NCBI GenBank assembly: GCA_011046315.1
Contig: DSAU01000543.1
Coordinates: 1 to 13,158, forward strand
Length of the DNA stretch: 13,158 bases
Direction: 5' to 3'
Source of the DNA: a bacterium
GTDB taxonomy: Bacteria > Zhuqueibacterota > Zhuqueibacteria > Thermofontimicrobiales > Thermofontimicrobiaceae
The translations under genes were made by a program, and so were the position numbers. Shown here piece by piece: positions 1 to 5,823 of the stretch (its first letter is position 1; every line of letters begins with the position of its first letter). The notes under the pieces were generated by a model. The model saw only the letters and a list, made by a program, of their open reading frames with translations, was not told the origin of the DNA and searched no databases.

Positions 1-208
1 CCAAGCAATCAAACCGGGCGCTGTAACAAAAACGACTCATCACCAATTGACCGGTGAAGTGGTAACGGCTATTTCATTGGCGATTCATCAGAGCCGCGAA
101 GAATTTCATGATTTAGAGGAAACAATAATCACATTTCAGCGAATTACTCGTCCCTATTCGCCCTGGTCAAGCAAAATTCATCAACTGAGGCGTGGCGTCA
201 GATTATAA
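1..208 (+). CDS. OadG-like gamma subunit of sodium-pumping decarboxylase, C-terminal fragment
   Basis: Only the last 68 residues are visible (reading frame from base 2, TAA at 206-208); the start lies left of the window. The tail contains GEVVTAISLAIHQSREEFHD, followed by TFQRITRPYSPWSSKIHQLR. This matches my memory of the C-terminal segment of OadG-type gamma subunits in organisms with MmdA/OadG/biotin carrier/OadB operons, where a GEVxAAI-type helix precedes an R-x-YSPWSSKI motif. The gamma subunit is a small membrane anchor that holds the carboxyltransferase against the OadB ion pump. The expected transmembrane helix lies outside the window. Identification is strengthened by the biotin carrier 80 bases downstream and the OadB gene after it. 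The short length leaves some doubt; a fusion to another domain upstream cannot be excluded. Confidence 0.72.
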   Translation, partial: QAIKPGAVTKTTHHQLTGEVVTAISLAIHQSREEFHDLEETIITFQRITRPYSPWSSKIHQLRRGVRL

Positions 209-288
209 TCGAGTCAGCCCTGAGATGGAATAGAAGCTTAAATTGTAATCCTTGTCATTAAAAATTTTCAGGTTGAGGAAAAAAACCG

Positions 289-726
289 ATGAAAATATAT
301 AAATATAAGATCAACGGCAACCCTTACGAAGTCAATATCAAACGATTGACTGATGATTCAGCGGTTGTGGAAGTCAACGGAACAGAATACCAGGTTGACA
401 TTTTGCTGGAACACCGGCAGCGAAAAACACCGCAACTGATGCGTTCCCATCCGGTGCACGAAACCGATCAGGGTCCTTCAAAAACAATTGCGACAGAACG
501 CGTGGCAACTTCAGGTATGATTAAAGCGCCGCTGCCCGGTTTGATTTTAGAACTCATGGTAAAAGAAGGTGATGAGGTGTCGATGGGACAGACTATCGTT
601 AAGATGGAAGCGATGAAAATGGAAAACAACATTCAATCCAATCGACAGGGGAAGGTGACGGCTGTTAGAGTGAAACCCGGCGATTCGGTTCTTGAGGGTG
701 CGGTCTTGCTGGAGATCGGAGGTTGA
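289..726 (+). CDS. Biotin carboxyl carrier protein of sodium-pumping decarboxylase
   Basis: A 145-residue separate biotin carrier subunit. An N-terminal region (about residues 1-45, with YKYKINGNPYEVNI) is followed by a polar linker (about 46-74) rich in T, P, S and charged residues. The biotinyl/lipoyl domain (about 75-145) has the signature EAMKMEN; Lys110 is the predicted biotinylation site. APLPG (80-84) and the KEGDEV and KPGDSV turns are typical of the fold. The biotin group ferries carboxyl from the carboxyltransferase (not in window) to the membrane beta subunit for decarboxylation. The ATG has a GAGGAA ribosome site at 275-280, 8 bases upstream. The stop TGA (724-726) is 1 base before the start of the OadB gene, so translation is probably coupled. 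A pyruvate or acetyl-CoA carboxylase carrier is less likely because of the neighbours. Confidence 0.92.
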   Translation: MKIYKYKINGNPYEVNIKRLTDDSAVVEVNGTEYQVDILLEHRQRKTPQLMRSHPVHETDQGPSKTIATERVATSGMIKAPLPGLILELMVKEGDEVSMGQTIVKMEAMKMENNIQSNRQGKVTAVRVKPGDSVLEGAVLLEIGG

Positions 727-727
727 T

Positions 728-1879
728 ATGGAGGGCTTTTTTCGATTTATTCATTTTACCGGATTTTATAACGTTACAGTGGCTCATATAATAATGATTT
801 TCATCGGATTGCTGTTTATTTACCTTGCCATTAAAAAAGATTATGAGCCGCTGCTGCTGGTCCCGATCGGATTTGGTATCCTAATTGGCAATATCCCCTT
901 TTTGGAAAATGTCGGACTTCAGTTGGGCATTTACGAACCGGGTAGTGTAATGAATTACCTCTATTTTGGCGTTCTCAAGGGTATTTATCCCCCGCTGATA
1001 TTTTTGGGAATCGGCGCTATGACCGATTTTTCTGCGTTGTTGTCAAATCCGAAACTGCTACTGCTGGGCGCGGCGGCTCAGGTGGGGATTTTTCTGACAT
1101 TGATGGGCGCGCTGGTACTCGGCTTTACGCCGCAGGAAGCTGGCGCCATTGGCATTATCGGAGGGGCAGACGGTCCAACTGCCATTTTTATCGCTTCAAA
1201 ATTAGCGCCGGAGCTAATTGGCGCAATCGCTATTGCGGCTTATTCTTATATGGCGCTGGTTCCGGTAATTCAGCCGCCGATTATGAAGCTATTAACCAGT
1301 AAAAAAGAACGGTTGATCAGGATGAAACCGTCGCGGCAGGTTTCCAAGACTGAAAAAAGATTATTTCCAATCTTTGCGTTTATTATTACTGCGTTTATTT
1401 CTCCGGGGTCTATTCCGCTGTTGGGCATGCTCTTTTTTGGAAATTTATTGAAAGAGAGTGGCGTCACTGACCGACTCGGCAACACAGCGCGAAATGCGTT
1501 GATTGATATTGTGACAATATTGCTGGGGCTCACTGTTGGCGCCAGCACCCAGGCGACAACTTTTTTAAAGCCGCAATCGATTCTCATTTTTGTGCTCGGC
1601 GCGATATCGTTTATGATTGCCACTGCCAGTGGTGTGATGTTTGCTAAGGGCATGAATCTGTTTTTAAAAGGAGATAATAAAATCAATCCGTTGATCGGCG
1701 CCGCTGGTGTCTCGGCAGTACCCGACTCTGCCCGGGTGGTTCAAATGGTCGGCAGCAAAGAAGATTCTTCCAATTTTCTGTTAATGCATGCCATGGGGCC
1801 CAATGTGGCTGGTGTCATTGGTTCGGCTGTTGCAGCGGGAATTCTGCTGGCGATACTGTTGGAGACAATCGTGTTTTGA
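728..1879 (+). CDS. Sodium ion-translocating decarboxylase beta subunit (OadB family)
   Basis: A 383-residue hydrophobic protein that decarboxylates carboxybiotin and couples this to Na+ export across the inner membrane. I chose the ATG at 728 over in-frame starts inside the biotin carrier gene because GGAGG (718-722) sits just upstream and the N-terminus MEGFFRFIHFTGFYN is family-like. The signature GIIGGADGPTAIF places the conserved Asp at residue 148, with Tyr174 26 residues later. In the C-terminal half, NPLIGAAGVSAVPDSAR gives Asn320, Gly324, Ser329 and Arg336. These reproduce the spacing of D203, Y229, N373, G377, S382 and R389 of Klebsiella OadB, known to matter for Na+ translocation. 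Length is within the usual range. The protein appears intact and active. Oxaloacetate, methylmalonyl-CoA and glutaconyl-CoA pumps share this subunit, so the substrate is undetermined. Confidence 0.95.
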   Translation: MEGFFRFIHFTGFYNVTVAHIIMIFIGLLFIYLAIKKDYEPLLLVPIGFGILIGNIPFLENVGLQLGIYEPGSVMNYLYFGVLKGIYPPLIFLGIGAMTDFSALLSNPKLLLLGAAAQVGIFLTLMGALVLGFTPQEAGAIGIIGGADGPTAIFIASKLAPELIGAIAIAAYSYMALVPVIQPPIMKLLTSKKERLIRMKPSRQVSKTEKRLFPIFAFIITAFISPGSIPLLGMLFFGNLLKESGVTDRLGNTARNALIDIVTILLGLTVGASTQATTFLKPQSILIFVLGAISFMIATASGVMFAKGMNLFLKGDNKINPLIGAAGVSAVPDSARVVQMVGSKEDSSNFLLMHAMGPNVAGVIGSAVAAGILLAILLETIVF

Positions 1880-1882
1880 AAG

Positions 1883-1905
1883 TGCTCGCTGCTGTAGCAA
1901 TTTTT
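1883..1905 (+). terminator. Weak candidate terminator after the OadB gene
   Basis: TGCT (1883-1886) pairs with AGCA (1896-1899) around a 9-base loop. An AT-rich run with five T (1901-1905) follows, 4 bases after the OadB stop codon. The stem is only 4 bp, so this is a weak call. It is supported mainly by its position at the end of the decarboxylase operon. Confidence 0.25.
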
Positions 1906-1915
1906 ATTGTAAGCT

Positions 1916-1944
1916 TTGACAGATTATTCGGAAAATAATATCTA
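1916..1944 (+). promoter_or_regulatory. Possible sigma70-type promoter for the acyltransferase gene
   Basis: A perfect TTGACA (1916-1921) is followed, after 17 bases, by TATCTA (1939-1944), which matches the -10 consensus at only three of six positions. It lies between the decarboxylase operon and the acyltransferase gene. The -10 match is poor, and promoter consensus may differ in this organism. Confidence 0.3.
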
Positions 1945-2015
1945 CCGGAGTGATCGCATAAACAACTGTAAAATCAAATTTATCTGTAAATTAAATTGAA
2001 TCCCCAGCGGGCGCC

Positions 2016-2050
2016 GGTGTAACTGCACCCGACTGAAAAATCGGAGGAAG
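2016..2050 (+). promoter_or_regulatory. Ribosome binding site with small leader hairpins before the GTG start
   Basis: A strong Shine-Dalgarno, GGAGGAAGG beginning at 2043, lies 7 bases (counted from GGAGG) before the GTG at 2055 and decides that start. Just upstream are two small dyads: GGTG (2016-2019) with CACC (2026-2029), and CCGA (2029-2032) with TCGG (2041-2044). The second arm of the latter overlaps the ribosome site. The stems are 4 bp each and share base 2029, so they could only form alternately. The ribosome site is well supported; the hairpins are speculative and match no riboswitch class I recognise. Confidence 0.5.
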
Positions 2051-2054
2051 GTCT

Positions 2055-3176
2055 GTGAATCAACCCAATCGTTTAATCTCGCTGGATATGTTTCGCGGTT
2101 TTACCATCGCGTTGATGATCCTGGTGAACAATCCCGGAAGTTGGAAATATGTTTACCCTCCACTGCTGCATGCGGAGTGGCACGGCTGGACGCCCACGGA
2201 TCTGGTGTTTCCATTTTTTTTATTTATCGTTGGCGTGGCAATGTCACTTTCGTTCAGCCGGAGATTGGAAGCCGGGGATGTGTTCAGCAATTTATTTACC
2301 AAGGTCCTTCGACGAACCCTAATTATTTTCGCGCTGGGACTTTTATTGAGCCTGTTCCCCAGATTTGATTTTGCCAACATGCGGATTCCCGGCGTGCTAC
2401 AGAGGATCGCTGTTTGCTATTTCTTCGCTTCTTTAATCGTGCTGCAAGCCAATAAAAAATACCAGTACGGTTGGACAGCGATTCTATTGGCAGTTTACTG
2501 GATTTTAATCAAGACGGTGCCAGTGCCCGGTTATGGCGCTGGTGTGCTTGAACCCATGGGAAACCTTGCCTGGTACATTGACAACAAATTGTTGGCGGGA
2601 CATACCTGGAGCGGCGCGCCTGCACCCGGGTTTGACCCTGAAGGAATTTTTAGCACAATTCCGGCAATTGCCACCGTGATGTTCGGTGTGTTCGTCGGAG
2701 ATTGGATTCGAACTCCCCGCGATCAATACGAAAAGGTAGCCGGTTTATTTGTAGCTGGTAACATCGGATTGGTAGCCGGCATAATTATGGATATCTGGCT
2801 GCCGATTAATAAAAATTTATGGACTTCCAGCTATGCTGTTTTTATGTCGGGAATGGCAACGGTTTTTCTCGCCATGTGCTATTGGCTGATTGATGTTAAA
2901 GGATTCACCGGTTGGACCAAGCCGTTCGTGGTGTTCGGCAGCAATGCGATTGTGGTGTATACGCTGTCAGGGTTAGTCGCCAAAGCAACGATCTACATCA
3001 AATGGCAATCGGCGGATGGCTCGTCGATAGCATTGAAAAGCTGGCTTTACCAAAATATATTTCAATCATGGGCAGGTGATTATTTCGGATCTTTGCTTTA
3101 TCCCATCTTGTTTAATCTGATTTTTTTGGGGTTGATGTGGATTTTATATTCGAAGAAAATATTTATAAAGATTTAA
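2055..3176 (+). CDS. HGSNAT/NagX-like membrane acyltransferase (COG4299, DUF5009-type)
   Basis: A 373-residue polytopic inner-membrane protein with about ten hydrophobic segments. The N-terminus RLISLDMFRGFTIALMILVN (residues 6-25) is the hallmark of the bacterial relatives of lysosomal heparan-alpha-glucosaminide N-acetyltransferase. LLHAEWHGWTPTDLVFPFFL follows; its His39 aligns with the acetyl-carrying active-site histidine of human HGSNAT, which sits in HASWNG just before ADLVFPWF. The family is thought to move acetyl groups from cytoplasmic acetyl-CoA across the membrane onto amino sugars. The substrate here is inferred, not shown. GTG is chosen as start because the RLISLD motif must be included and a strong ribosome site precedes it. 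It appears to be transcribed alone, with a terminator right after. Glycosidase genes lie about 5.7 kb away, so a link to glycan turnover is only suggestive. Confidence 0.88.
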   Translation: MNQPNRLISLDMFRGFTIALMILVNNPGSWKYVYPPLLHAEWHGWTPTDLVFPFFLFIVGVAMSLSFSRRLEAGDVFSNLFTKVLRRTLIIFALGLLLSLFPRFDFANMRIPGVLQRIAVCYFFASLIVLQANKKYQYGWTAILLAVYWILIKTVPVPGYGAGVLEPMGNLAWYIDNKLLAGHTWSGAPAPGFDPEGIFSTIPAIATVMFGVFVGDWIRTPRDQYEKVAGLFVAGNIGLVAGIIMDIWLPINKNLWTSSYAVFMSGMATVFLAMCYWLIDVKGFTGWTKPFVVFGSNAIVVYTLSGLVAKATIYIKWQSADGSSIALKSWLYQNIFQSWAGDYFGSLLYPILFNLIFLGLMWILYSKKIFIKI

Positions 3177-3182
3177 TCGCGC

Positions 3183-3233
3183 AAAGCCTGACTGGCGCGA
3201 AGTCATTATCATCGGGGCTTTGGTATTTTTTTT
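3183..3233 (+). terminator. Rho-independent terminator after the acyltransferase gene
   Basis: AAAGCC (3183-3188) pairs with GGCTTT (3216-3221). Inside it, directly stacked on the 5' side, TGACT (3189-3193) pairs with AGTCA (3201-3205). A run of eight T (3226-3233) follows closely. An alternative stem, TCGCGC (3177-3182) with GCGCGA (3195-3200), competes with it. It starts 6 bases after the acyltransferase stop codon and separates that gene from the next transcription unit. Confidence 0.65.
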
Positions 3234-3327
3234 ATCCATTAATAACAACTCCCAACACTCAAATTGATCAGTTGTATCATCGCTCGATGAACTTTTGTTA
3301 GGCATTTGTTCTGAGTAAATTTTGTAG

Positions 3328-3354
3328 TCGGTTTTTGACCGATTGGTCTGTCAA
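3328..3354 (+). promoter_or_regulatory. Overlapping dyads resembling a TetR-family operator
   Basis: Three nested dyads share this stretch: TCGGT (3328-3332) with ACCGA (3338-3342); GACC (3337-3340) with GGTC (3345-3348); TTGAC (3335-3339) with GTCAA (3350-3354). The core GACCGATTGGTC has the form of operators recognised by many TetR/AcrR-type repressors that control efflux genes. It lies about 95 bases upstream of the LolA-like gene that opens the transporter cluster. No regulator gene is in the window. The dyads are plain in the sequence; the regulator family is inferred. Confidence 0.45.
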
Positions 3355-3356
3355 AC

Positions 3357-3371
3357 TTGATTTCAAATCAA
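3357..3371 (+). promoter_or_regulatory. Perfect 7-bp inverted repeat, possible operator
   Basis: TTGATTT and AAATCAA flank a single central C. It lies 2 bases downstream of the preceding dyad cluster and 76 bases before the start of the LolA-like gene. It may be a second regulatory site or part of the promoter. It is AT-rich, so chance is possible. Confidence 0.3.
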
Positions 3372-3447
3372 AAGTGATTGCATCTGTATTTAAAAAGCCA
3401 AAAGTAAACTTTAACCGATAGCAATCATAGATTTTAACGAGGTTAAT

Positions 3448-4212
3448 ATGAAAAATATTTTTAAAATTATCGGTTCGATAGTCGTTATTTTCCCTTCATT
3501 AGTTTTTGGACAAACAGTTACCGGCGATGAAATTATCGCTAAAGTCAATGAGCTGATGAATCAGAAATCATCGTATGCTGTGGTTAAAATGAATATCGAA
3601 ACAACATCAGGACAGCAGCGAACTTTCGAATATGAATCCTGGAGTAAAAATGGCGGCGAGAAAATTTTGATCCGCTACACCAAACCCAGACGCGCCAAAG
3701 ATCAGGCAATATTGATGCTCAATAACGCTGACGACATCTGGGCATTTTTTCCCCGTACCAATCGGGTCAGAAAATTAGCAACTCATGCCAAAAAACAAAA
3801 AATGCAGGGCAGTGATTTCAGTTATGAAGATATGGGTAGCGGCAATGCGTTCATCACTGATTTTGATGCGAAATTGCTCGGTGAAGAGGAAATAGAAAAT
3901 TATGATTGCTATGAACTTGAATTAAAACGAAAAGATGGTGTGAACAGCAGTTACTCCCGACTGATAATCTGGGTGATCAAAAAAAACTATGTGCCGATTG
4001 TCATTGATTATTATGATGAAGACGATCCGGAGAGCCGGGTTAAACGGCTTGTTCAATATGATATTCAAAATGTCGATGGAATTCCAACCGGCATGAAAAT
4101 AATCATGTATAACAAGCAAAACAATACCCAAACCAGCATGGAATTTCTTGACATAAAATACAACGTAAAAATTGACGAAGATTTATTCACGGAAAGAAGG
4201 TTGAGAAAATGA
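3448..4212 (+). CDS. LolA-like periplasmic protein (outer membrane lipoprotein-sorting type)
   Basis: A 254-residue exported protein. Residues 1-21 form a signal peptide (KNIFKIIG, a hydrophobic core, then SLVFG before Gln22). The mature part has LolA/LppX-fold hallmarks of the family annotated 'outer membrane lipoprotein-sorting protein': ILIRYTKPRRAKDQAIL, DDIWAFFPRTNRVRKL (residues 95-110) and GSDFSYEDM (121-129). Such proteins form an open beta-barrel that binds acyl chains, and they are often encoded beside MMPL/RND transporters. A role as periplasmic lipid carrier is therefore likely here, and it is probably not the general LolA of the cell. The start is supported by GAGG at 3439-3442, 5 bases before the ATG. 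The stop overlaps the next start (ATGA), indicating translational coupling. Cargo is unknown. Confidence 0.85.
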   Translation: MKNIFKIIGSIVVIFPSLVFGQTVTGDEIIAKVNELMNQKSSYAVVKMNIETTSGQQRTFEYESWSKNGGEKILIRYTKPRRAKDQAILMLNNADDIWAFFPRTNRVRKLATHAKKQKMQGSDFSYEDMGSGNAFITDFDAKLLGEEEIENYDCYELELKRKDGVNSSYSRLIIWVIKKNYVPIVIDYYDEDDPESRVKRLVQYDIQNVDGIPTGMKIIMYNKQNNTQTSMEFLDIKYNVKIDEDLFTERRLRK

Positions 4213-5501
4213 AATATGTTCTTTTGTTAATTAAACTTATGTTGTTCCCAATTTTGGTTTTCGCTCAACAGCTTGAATTTTTTGGGTATTATGAGCCGCA
4301 ACTCATGGCTGCGAAAATAGAAAATGATTTTTACCAACTCGCTTCGAACAAATTGCGCGTCGACCTAGAATTGGATGCATCAGATCATGTCTTTTTCCGG
4401 GCGAATTTCAATTATATTACTTATCACGGTAAAACCAAATGGGACATTTTAAATTTTCTCCCCGAAAAAACTGTTCGGGAAATTCCGAATTTAACTTTAC
4501 TGGGATTCAACATCAATCCATACGTTTTGCTTTTCAATGACCGCCAGTTTTTGGACAATGCTTTTGTGAGGCTTTCATTCAAATGGGCGGATTTAACAAT
4601 TGGAAAACAACAATTATCTATGGGAACCGGCTATGTCTGGAATCCAACCGACGTGTTCAACCAAAAAGACGTTGTGGATCCGACTTATGAGCAACCCGGA
4701 CACAACGCAATCCGGCTGGATATTCCGATTGGTAGTTACTCCGGAATCACTGCGATTTATGCGCCAACCGATGACTGGAAATATTCTGACCTGCTCGTAA
4801 AATTTAAGACCCATGTTTCGCCATTTGATTTTTCAGTGTTAGCCATTCAAAAACAGTGGAAATTTACCGATGCTCGGCTTTTTGATCTTATGGCAATGGA
4901 TTTTTACCAACTGAGCACAAAGCGAAGGGTTTTTGGAGGAGATTTCGTCGGCGAGCTTTTTGGACTTGGCGTCAGAGGAGAATTTACTTATAATAACATT
5001 AAAATTGATAGCGATGTAATTTTTGATTATCAATCAGAACTGCAAAATTTTTACAATCAATTGCTGCCAACGTCAACACCCCCAAATCCAATGGAAATTA
5101 AAGACGAGTATTACGAGATTGTTTTGGGAATGGATTACACTTTCGATTTCCAAACCTATATCATGTGCGAATTTTACCGAAACACTTTTGCGGATGATAA
5201 TCAAGAAAATTACAGCTTCAACGATTGGATACACCTACTGAACGCGGAAACAAAAACCATTACCCGCGACCAAATCTATTTTTTAGTTCAGCATCCATTG
5301 ACAGATCTTATCGATATCAGTTGTTCATCAATTTATAGTATTTCGGACCAGAGTTTTGGTGTCATTCCAATGGTAAGTTATAATATATTTCAAAATGTTG
5401 ATTTGAACTTTTTTGGTAATATTTATTTCGGAAAAGAAGGCGCTGCTTATACCAAAAATTTGGGCAATGGCGGGATCGCCAGAGCTCGTGTTTATTTTTA
5501 A
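4209..5501 (+). CDS. Outer-membrane beta-barrel protein, DUF1302-like, partner of MMPL transporter
   Basis: A 430-residue exported protein with a signal peptide (residues 1-20, core VLLLIKLMLFPILVF, cleavage near FAQ). The remainder alternates polar and hydrophobic residues, with many aromatic residues in short strands. It ends in ARVYF, a terminal Phe as expected for an outer-membrane barrel inserted by BamA. A conserved-looking block near residues 131-170 (IGKQQLSMGTG, WNPTDVFNQKD, then DPTYEQPGHNAIRLD) resembles DUF1302-type proteins, which travel with MMPL transporters and LolA-like or DUF1329 proteins in many Gram-negatives. It starts inside the stop of the LolA-like gene, so the two are co-translated. 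The role is inferred: outer-membrane exit or receiving site for the cargo handled by its neighbours. The family assignment is from motif memory only. Confidence 0.7.
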   Translation: MKYVLLLIKLMLFPILVFAQQLEFFGYYEPQLMAAKIENDFYQLASNKLRVDLELDASDHVFFRANFNYITYHGKTKWDILNFLPEKTVREIPNLTLLGFNINPYVLLFNDRQFLDNAFVRLSFKWADLTIGKQQLSMGTGYVWNPTDVFNQKDVVDPTYEQPGHNAIRLDIPIGSYSGITAIYAPTDDWKYSDLLVKFKTHVSPFDFSVLAIQKQWKFTDARLFDLMAMDFYQLSTKRRVFGGDFVGELFGLGVRGEFTYNNIKIDSDVIFDYQSELQNFYNQLLPTSTPPNPMEIKDEYYEIVLGMDYTFDFQTYIMCEFYRNTFADDNQENYSFNDWIHLLNAETKTITRDQIYFLVQHPLTDLIDISCSSIYSISDQSFGVIPMVSYNIFQNVDLNFFGNIYFGKEGAAYTKNLGNGGIARARVYF

Positions 5502-5823
5502 AAATGGAGTAACTATTCAGATTTATTTTTAAATTGGGGTTGTATCAAAAGTCGGGCATTGAATAAAATCACAAAACTCAACAGGGTTTCACAAAGGGAA
5601 AAAAGTTCTTAAATTATTCTCTGTAATCACTGTGCATGCCCAGTGTCCTTTGTAGTGAAAAAATTACTTCTGATACACTACCTTCTAAAATGCCTGCCAT
5701 AAAATCAGTGGTTTTGATCCCAAATATTTTGATAATGAAAATCCAAAGCACACAAAGAAAAAATAATCGAAAAAATAGACCAATTTAATCACAAATCCAA
5801 CATACAAACGGGGACTTAAAAAA
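5502..5823. other. Gap between barrel and MMPL genes
   Basis: This 322-base AT-rich stretch has no plausible gene on either strand. Its middle is occupied by the palindromic element at 5541-5677. No hairpin followed by a T-run stands out after the barrel gene, so read-through to the transporter is possible. The only ribosome-site-like string is GGGG (5810-5813), 10 bases before the transporter start. Confidence 0.7.
5541..5677. repeat. Palindromic intergenic element with terminal inverted repeats
   Basis: The ends are inverted repeats: TGTATCAAAAGT (5541-5552) against ACTTCTGATACA (5666-5677), 11 of 12 complementary. A second pair lies inside: TTTCACAAAGGG (5587-5598) against CCTTTGTAGTGAAA (5647-5660), complementary except for a 2-base bulge. 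A third is innermost: CACTG (5628-5632) with CAGTG (5641-5645). The left arm has about 20 extra bases between its outer and inner repeats. No clear target-site duplication is visible at the edges, and no protein is encoded. It could be a decayed MITE-like or REP-like dispersed repeat, or a long RNA hairpin between two genes of one operon. Copy number elsewhere in the genome would decide. Confidence 0.55.

Noticed and set aside
692..727. Earlier in-frame start for the OadB gene inside the biotin carrier gene
   Set aside because: It would add 12 residues (MRVRSCWRSEVD) unlike the family N-terminus and lacks a ribosome site; the ATG at 728 has GGAGG just upstream.
1270..1686. 138-codon open frame on the minus strand
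   Set aside because: It lies wholly inside the OadB gene, with no recognisable domain, and reads as the antisense shadow of its hydrophobic codons.
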